Shown one piece after another: positions 59,747 to 64,000 of a DNA stretch of 64,000 nucleotides; position 1 is the stretch's first letter; the number at the start of each line of letters is the position of its first letter. Location: assembly GCF_019396345.1 (NCBI RefSeq), contig NZ_JAHKRM010000001.1:620001-684000 (forward strand). The letters are read 5' to 3'. Made by a program: the position numbers and the translations under genes. Below the pieces are notes generated by a model. That model did not search any database, was not told where the DNA came from, and saw nothing but the letters and a program-made list of their open reading frames with translations. Origin of the DNA: Nonomuraea guangzhouensis. Its GTDB lineage: Bacteria > Actinomycetota > Actinomycetes > Streptosporangiales > Streptosporangiaceae.

Positions 59747-61045
59747 ATGGGTCGAACGGTCAGTGCATGGGTGACCTCGGGTGCGGACTACCTCGGCGTC
59801 GTCGGGCCATTCGCGGTGGACGTGCCGTGGTGGGCGGAGGTCGAGCCGGTCATCGCGTACGTACAGGGGGTGCTGGACGTCGAGGTGCTGGTGCTGCGGC
59901 TGCTGCGCGTCGACGGCGGGGAAGGCGGCCGTGACGGTCACGTCACCTACCATGTCGAGGCCCTGCGGCGGCCCGCGCCCGGGCTGCTGACCCGACGACC
60001 CATCGATGAGGCCGCACTGACCAGGCCGGAAAGGCTGCGGTCGCCGTGGGCCCGCGTGGCGGGGCTGCGGGAGGTGTTCGGCTGGGCGACGGAGCTGCTG
60101 GCCGCCGCGGGTCGGCCGGTGACCGGGCCGATCCGGCAGCGCAAAACCTGGAACCTGGCGGGGCTGTTTCTCCTGCCCACCGATCGGGGCACGGTGTGGC
60201 TGAAGACCACGCCGCACTTCGCCGCCGATGAGGGCGCCGTCATCGGCGCGTTCGCGAACCTGGACCCCGGCCTGGTGCCCACGGTCATCGCGGCCGGACC
60301 GGGCCGGGTCCTGCTCGAACACCTACCCGGCGAGGACTGCTGGGACGCCTCCGTCCAGGCCATCACCAGCGCGGTGACCCGCATGGTCGCCGCACAGTCC
60401 GCGCTCGCCGGTCCAGCCGGGCACGGCCTCGCAGGCCCAGCCGGGCACGGCCTCGCCGGTCCGGCCGGGCTCGGGTTCGCTGGTCCGGCCGGGCTCGGGC
60501 TGCGTGACCTGCGCGGGTCCGTCATCGCGGGCCAGGTCCGCGACCTGCTCGCCGGGCCGGTCGGCCGCGAGCTGACCGCCGAGGAGTTGGCCGGGGCCCA
60601 CCGGCTGGTCGAACGGTGGCCCATGCTGGACGAATGCGGCCTGCCCGACACGATCGTGCACGGCGACTTCCACTCGGGCAACTGGCGCAGCGACGGCGGC
60701 CCGCCGGTGGTGGTGGACTTCGCCGACGCGCATCTCGGCAACCCGGTGCTGGACGGGGTCCGGGTCTGCGACTTCCTGCCCGAAACCAAACGGCCTGCGG
60801 CCGCCCGGGCCTGGATCGACGCCTGGACATCCCAGGTGCCGGGCTGCGATCCGGCCCGAGCGCTGTCCGTCGCCGAACCGCTGGCCCACCTGTCGTACGC
60901 CGTGCGCTACCAGGAGTTCCTGGACGGCATCGAACCGTCGGAGCGGATCTACCACCTCGGCGATCCCGCCACCGTCATCCGTGCCGCCCTACGCGTCAGA
61001 CCGGCCTGGCCTCGAGCAGGCTCGCTCCCGCGCCCAGCTCGATGA
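59747..61045 (+). CDS. Aminoglycoside phosphotransferase family protein with repeat insert
   Basis: A 432-residue APH-like kinase. The N-terminal 120 residues are a family-specific extension; LAGLFLLPTDRGTVWLKTTP is the nucleotide-binding lobe, VHGDFHSGNW the catalytic loop and VVVDFADAHLGN the metal site. Residues 220-251 are four eight-residue repeats (L-A-G-P-A-G-H/L-G) encoded by a 24-bp minisatellite, inserted between helices of the C-lobe. Substrate unknown. Its last 50 bp overlap the end of the convergent methyltransferase gene. Confidence 0.82.
   Translation: MGRTVSAWVTSGADYLGVVGPFAVDVPWWAEVEPVIAYVQGVLDVEVLVLRLLRVDGGEGGRDGHVTYHVEALRRPAPGLLTRRPIDEAALTRPERLRSPWARVAGLREVFGWATELLAAAGRPVTGPIRQRKTWNLAGLFLLPTDRGTVWLKTTPHFAADEGAVIGAFANLDPGLVPTVIAAGPGRVLLEHLPGEDCWDASVQAITSAVTRMVAAQSALAGPAGHGLAGPAGHGLAGPAGLGFAGPAGLGLRDLRGSVIAGQVRDLLAGPVGRELTAEELAGAHRLVERWPMLDECGLPDTIVHGDFHSGNWRSDGGPPVVVDFADAHLGNPVLDGVRVCDFLPETKRPAAARAWIDAWTSQVPGCDPARALSVAEPLAHLSYAVRYQEFLDGIEPSERIYHLGDPATVIRAALRVRPAWPRAGSLPRPAR
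60404..60499 (+). repeat. 24-bp minisatellite, four copies, in the APH-like gene
   Basis: Copies at 60404, 60428, 60452 and 60476, beginning CTCGCCGGTCC; copies 1-2 and 3-4 form two subtypes (ending CACGGC or CTCGGG). All in frame. Confidence 0.9.
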
Positions 61046-62000
61046 CCTCCACCAGCTCCAGGTCGGCCTGCTGGAACAGCGTCGCGTACTCCTCCCGGCT
61101 ACGCTCCAGGGCGCCGTCGAAGATGGCCAGCATGCGCAGATCGAGATCCTTGCCCAGGTGCGGCGCGTCGTCGTCGGGCAGCGCCACCTCCAGCACCAGC
61201 ACGCGCCCGCCGGGGTTCATCGCATGGCGGACATTGCGCAGAATCCGCACGGCATCGCCGTCGTCCCAGTTGTGAATGACGCTGGCCAGCAGGTAGGCGT
61301 CCGCGCCCGCCGGCACCGAGGCGAAGAAGTCACCGGCCACGGCCTCGGCCCGATCGGCCAGCCCCTCGGCGGCCAGCAGCTTTCTGGCCCCGTCCGCCAC
61401 GTGGTCGAGGTCATAGAGGATGCCGCGCATGTCCGGATGGGCGTGCAGGACCGTGGCCAGAATGTGCCCCCTGCCCCCGGCGACGTCCACCAGGGTGCCC
61501 ACGCCCGCGAAGTCGTACCGCTTGACCAGACCTTCCGTCAGCGGGATCGCCCTGGCGGTCATGTAGGCATCGAAGATCCTCGCCGAATCAGGATTTGTCG
61601 CCAGATACTCGTATAGCTGGCCATATTTCGCGACAAATGCTGAACTGCCGGTACGCACGGTGTCCGGCAGCCGGCCCATCGCGTACCAGAAGCCGTCCTC
61701 GCCGAGCATGCGGATCGAGGACCGGATCGAGCCGGGGACGTCGGAGCGGAGCACGGCGCCCGCGTCGGTCAGGTCGAAGCCGTCGGCACCGGCTCTGCGG
61801 ACGACCCCCATGCTCGCCAGCTCACGCAGGACCCGGCGGAGCGAGGGGGCGTGTGCCCCGCACCTCTCGGCCAGTTCCTCGGTGTCGAGCGGCCCGTCCG
61901 CCAACTGGTCGGCGACGCCCAGCTCCGCCATGGTCAACAGAGCGGCGAAACGCGAAATGCCGGAAACCGCTCCCCAGAGGAGGTCGTCGGAGTGTGGCAT
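60996..62000 (-). CDS. O-methyltransferase (acetylserotonin/hydroxyneurosporene type)
   Basis: A 334-residue SAM-dependent methyltransferase of PF00891. An N-terminal winged-helix dimerisation domain (LTMAELGVADQLADGPLDTEEL) precedes the SAM-binding VDVAGGRGHILATVL, acidic YDLDHV, and the catalytic-type ASVIHNWDDGDAVRIL with its His. Many relatives tailor polyketides or phenazines. It is 22 bp downstream of a permease gene, hence at the 3' end of the leftward ABC operon; the link between the two is unclear. Confidence 0.88.
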   Translation of the reverse strand: MPHSDDLLWGAVSGISRFAALLTMAELGVADQLADGPLDTEELAERCGAHAPSLRRVLRELASMGVVRRAGADGFDLTDAGAVLRSDVPGSIRSSIRMLGEDGFWYAMGRLPDTVRTGSSAFVAKYGQLYEYLATNPDSARIFDAYMTARAIPLTEGLVKRYDFAGVGTLVDVAGGRGHILATVLHAHPDMRGILYDLDHVADGARKLLAAEGLADRAEAVAGDFFASVPAGADAYLLASVIHNWDDGDAVRILRNVRHAMNPGGRVLVLEVALPDDDAPHLGKDLDLRMLAIFDGALERSREEYATLFQQADLELVEVIELGAGASLLEARPV

Positions 62001-62022
62001 GTTTCCCTTCCAAGAATATTGG

Positions 62023-62802
62023 TCACGGCGTTCGGGTGGCCTGCCGGTGCCAGACCAGCAGCTGACGTTCCGCGAGTACGAAAAGCGCGTTCACCAGGAA
62101 GCCGAGCACCCCCAGCAGGGCGATCGTCGCCCACACGCCAGGCGTGTCGAAGCTTCGCTGCATGGTAAGCAGCTGGTAGCCGATGCCGTCCGTACTGCCG
62201 AACACCTCGGAGATCACCATGAGGATCAGCGCGAGCGACAGGCTCAGCCGCAGGCCCGCGAAGATCTTGGGTGAGGCGGCGGGGATGACGACCTGGCGCA
62301 GGCGCTGCGCCCTCGACAGCCCGAAGACGATGGCGGTCTCGGTGTAGGTCCGGTCCACCGCTCTGGCCCCGTCCATCGAGTTGAGCAGCACCGGCCAGAT
62401 CACCCCGAACACGATCGCGGCGAGCTGCATCTGCAATCCCGCCCGGAACACCACCAGGAACAACGGCAGCAGCAGCGGCGGCGGGATGGCTCGGCCGAAC
62501 TCGATCAGCGCGTTCACGTAGTCGGCCGCCACCCGCGAGCGCCCCAGGACCACGCCCAGCACCACTCCGATGATCGAGGCCAGGATCCAGCCGGCGAACA
62601 TGCGCCCCAGGCTGGGCAGGATGTTGGCCATCGCCTCGTCGGTGAGGAACAGTCGTGCGGCCGGGCCGGAGAACCACAGGTCGTACATGCGGGAGACGAT
62701 CGTGGTGGGCGGCGGGAAGTCCGTGTTCTCCAGCCGTCGCGCGACCAGCTCCCAGAAGACGATGACGGCGGGGATCAGCCAGAGCCTGGCGAGCGACTTC
62801 AC
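62023..62802 (-). CDS. ABC transporter permease, SsuC/TauC type
   Basis: A 259-residue membrane protein of the nitrate/sulfonate/taurine permease family with five to six helices. The EAA-like loop is RVVIPAASPKIFAGLRLS-like (RQVVIPAASPKIFAGLRLSL), and the opening LARLWLIPAVIVFWELVA is typical. The GTG start overlaps the TGA of the preceding permease. It would pair with the neighbouring permease as a heterodimeric channel. Confidence 0.9.
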   Translation of the reverse strand: MKSLARLWLIPAVIVFWELVARRLENTDFPPPTTIVSRMYDLWFSGPAARLFLTDEAMANILPSLGRMFAGWILASIIGVVLGVVLGRSRVAADYVNALIEFGRAIPPPLLLPLFLVVFRAGLQMQLAAIVFGVIWPVLLNSMDGARAVDRTYTETAIVFGLSRAQRLRQVVIPAASPKIFAGLRLSLSLALILMVISEVFGSTDGIGYQLLTMQRSFDTPGVWATIALLGVLGFLVNALFVLAERQLLVWHRQATRTP

Positions 62803-63572
62803 GACGCCGCCCCCGTCCGCGCCCGGTGCCAGCGGAACAGGCGGCGCTCCGCCGCCTGCAACGCCACGTTGGCCAGCAGGCCGAATCCGCCGGCCCAGAA
62901 CGTGGCCGCCATGATGAGGTCGGTCCTGTCTCCGCTCCCGGCCTGGATCACGAAGACCCCCAGGCCCGCGGTGCCTCCGGCGAGCAGTTCGGCGCTGATG
63001 GCGATGATCAGCGCGATCCCGGCGGCGATCCGGATGCCGGTCGCGACGAAGGGCGCGGCACTGGGCAGGCTCACCCTGCCGAGCACGGCCAGCCCTCCGA
63101 ATCCGAAGCTACGCAGCGAGTCCTTGGCCAGCGGGTCGACGTCGTGCATGCCGTACAACGTGTTGATCAATATCGGCCAGACGGACGCGTAGACGATGAC
63201 GGAGACCTTCAGCAGCTCGTCCACCGGGATCAGCAGGATCGCCAGCGGGATGATCGCGACAGAGGGGATGGGCCGCAGGAACTCGAGCAGCGGCCGGACG
63301 GCGCGCTCCACCGGGGTGAGCGCGCCGAGCAGGACTCCCGCCGGGACGGCCACCAACACCGCGATCAGCAGGCCGAGCGCCCAGTTCGTGAGCGTCGTGA
63401 GCACTCCCTGCAGGAAGTCTCCGTCGGCCGGGAGGAGCACCGCCTGGTACAGGATGACCGAGGGCGGCGGGAAGACCACGCCGCTGCTCAGCCCGAACCG
63501 GATGACCAGCTCTCCAACGACAAGAAAGCCCGCGGCGCCGACGACGCCGCGGAGCAGTTGTGCACGTGTCAT
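62799..63572 (-). CDS. ABC transporter permease, SsuC/TauC type (second)
   Basis: A 257-residue paralogue of the next permease, with helices such as LGLLIAVLVAVPAGVLLGAL and the loop VSLPSAAPFVATGIRIAAG. ATG 63572 overlaps the TGA of the substrate-binding protein gene (ATGA). Two non-identical permeases in tandem suggest a heterodimer. The ATPase gene is not in the window and may lie just beyond the right edge. Confidence 0.9.
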   Translation of the reverse strand: MTRAQLLRGVVGAAGFLVVGELVIRFGLSSGVVFPPPSVILYQAVLLPADGDFLQGVLTTLTNWALGLLIAVLVAVPAGVLLGALTPVERAVRPLLEFLRPIPSVAIIPLAILLIPVDELLKVSVIVYASVWPILINTLYGMHDVDPLAKDSLRSFGFGGLAVLGRVSLPSAAPFVATGIRIAAGIALIIAISAELLAGGTAGLGVFVIQAGSGDRTDLIMAATFWAGGFGLLANVALQAAERRLFRWHRARTGAAS

Positions 63573-64000
63573 CCGTTGGACGGTGCCGCGATGATCGACT
63601 TCACGTCGAAAGGACTGCTGAGGTACTTGTAGTCGAGCATGAGATCGGCCACTTTTTGCAGCCGGGTCGCGCTCAACGCGCTCGGGTAGGTGCCCAGCGT
63701 GATGACCGAGGCGGTCTTCGCGTCGATCTTCGTGTACGTGGGCAGCATCGCCTCGATCTCCTTGCGGTTGCTCGATGCGAGGTCCTGAGCCTTGGCGACC
63801 GCCCGCTGGAAGGCGGCCAGCGTCTTCGGGTTCTTCTGCGCCCACCCGTCCGTGGCCATCCAGCCCGCCATGGGCAGGTCCTCGGTCTCACCCGTCATGG
63901 TGTCGGCCAGCTTGCGGAAGCCCGCCGCACTCTGGAGGGCGGTGATGAACGGCTCAGTGATCCAGCAGGCGTCAGCCTGACCGCTCTTCAGCGCATCGCC
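63569..64000 (-). CDS. ABC transporter substrate-binding protein, SsuA/TauA type (partial)
   Basis: Only the C-terminal 143 residues are present; the gene continues past the right edge. DALKSGQADACWITEPFI and the later TLAAFQRAVAKAQDLASS and LMLDYKYLSSPFDVKS are typical of NMT1/SsuA-like binding proteins for sulfonates, nitrate or thiamine precursors. It is the upstream partner of the two permeases. Confidence 0.85.
   Translation of the reverse strand, partial: GDALKSGQADACWITEPFITALQSAAGFRKLADTMTGETEDLPMAGWMATDGWAQKNPKTLAAFQRAVAKAQDLASSNRKEIEAMLPTYTKIDAKTASVITLGTYPSALSATRLQKVADLMLDYKYLSSPFDVKSIIAAPSNG

Overview
The window is about 70% GC, with start codons split between ATG, GTG and occasionally TTG. 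It carries typical actinobacterial families: an ANTAR and SpoIIE-type phosphatase, a SigB/F-type sigma factor, an AfsR/SARP regulator, a PF04672 methyltransferase, WXG-like and YbaB-like clusters, and many secreted carbohydrate-active proteins. I infer a filamentous, soil-type actinobacterium, most likely Streptosporangiaceae (Nonomuraea-like); the genus is a guess. No tRNA, rRNA, insertion sequence, prophage or CRISPR array was seen.

Layout. 1-6.3 kb: a branched-chain amino-acid-type ABC transporter (livG, livF, start of livH) reads leftward, divergent from a PucR regulator followed by an acyl-CoA ligase, an SDR oxidoreductase and a SCO6745-like protein. 6.5-8.7 kb: a secreted esterase fused to propeller-type repeats behind a LacI-type operator. 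8.8-16.7 kb: a signalling block of SAM methyltransferase, a soluble hybrid histidine kinase with tandem HAMP repeats, an ANTAR-GAF-PAS-PP2C phosphatase and, convergent to it, a SigB/F-family sigma factor. 16.9-21.6 kb: a phosphotransferase and two poorly known proteins. 21.7-23.7 kb: a WXG/YbaB cluster resembling type VII secretion substrates. 23.7-31 kb: small housekeeping or accessory genes (DHFR-like reductase, serine hydrolase, GNAT, membrane proteins, a CorA-like protein, a DUF1772-like protein) and a frameshifted hypothetical gene.

31-40.3 kb is a sugar-utilisation locus. A GH4 glycosidase and DeoR regulator are divergent from a PfkB kinase, an ABC importer (lipoprotein plus two permeases) and a large secreted PIG-L-type deacetylase, with a likely DeoR operator between the two arms. 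41.3-45.4 kb holds a possible undescribed system: a multi-TM protein whose C-terminus and a small helical protein whose N-terminus share one short motif, suggestive of homotypic (amyloid/RHIM-like) signalling, followed by an M6 metallopeptidase with no signal peptide. 45.5-48.2 kb: a secreted GH5 enzyme with twin carbohydrate-binding modules and a small secreted protein.

48.5-54.9 kb: an AfsR-type regulator, then an alginate-lyase-like enzyme with an AbfB domain and a membrane-tethered ECF sigma factor. The sigma gene and the lyase gene carry matching ECF-type promoter elements, so the sigma factor probably controls itself and the lyase. 55-59.7 kb: an aldo/keto reductase and a secreted subtilase with a potentially structured leader. 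59.7-64 kb: a phosphotransferase with an in-frame minisatellite, an O-methyltransferase and part of a nitrate/taurine-type ABC transporter that runs off the right edge.
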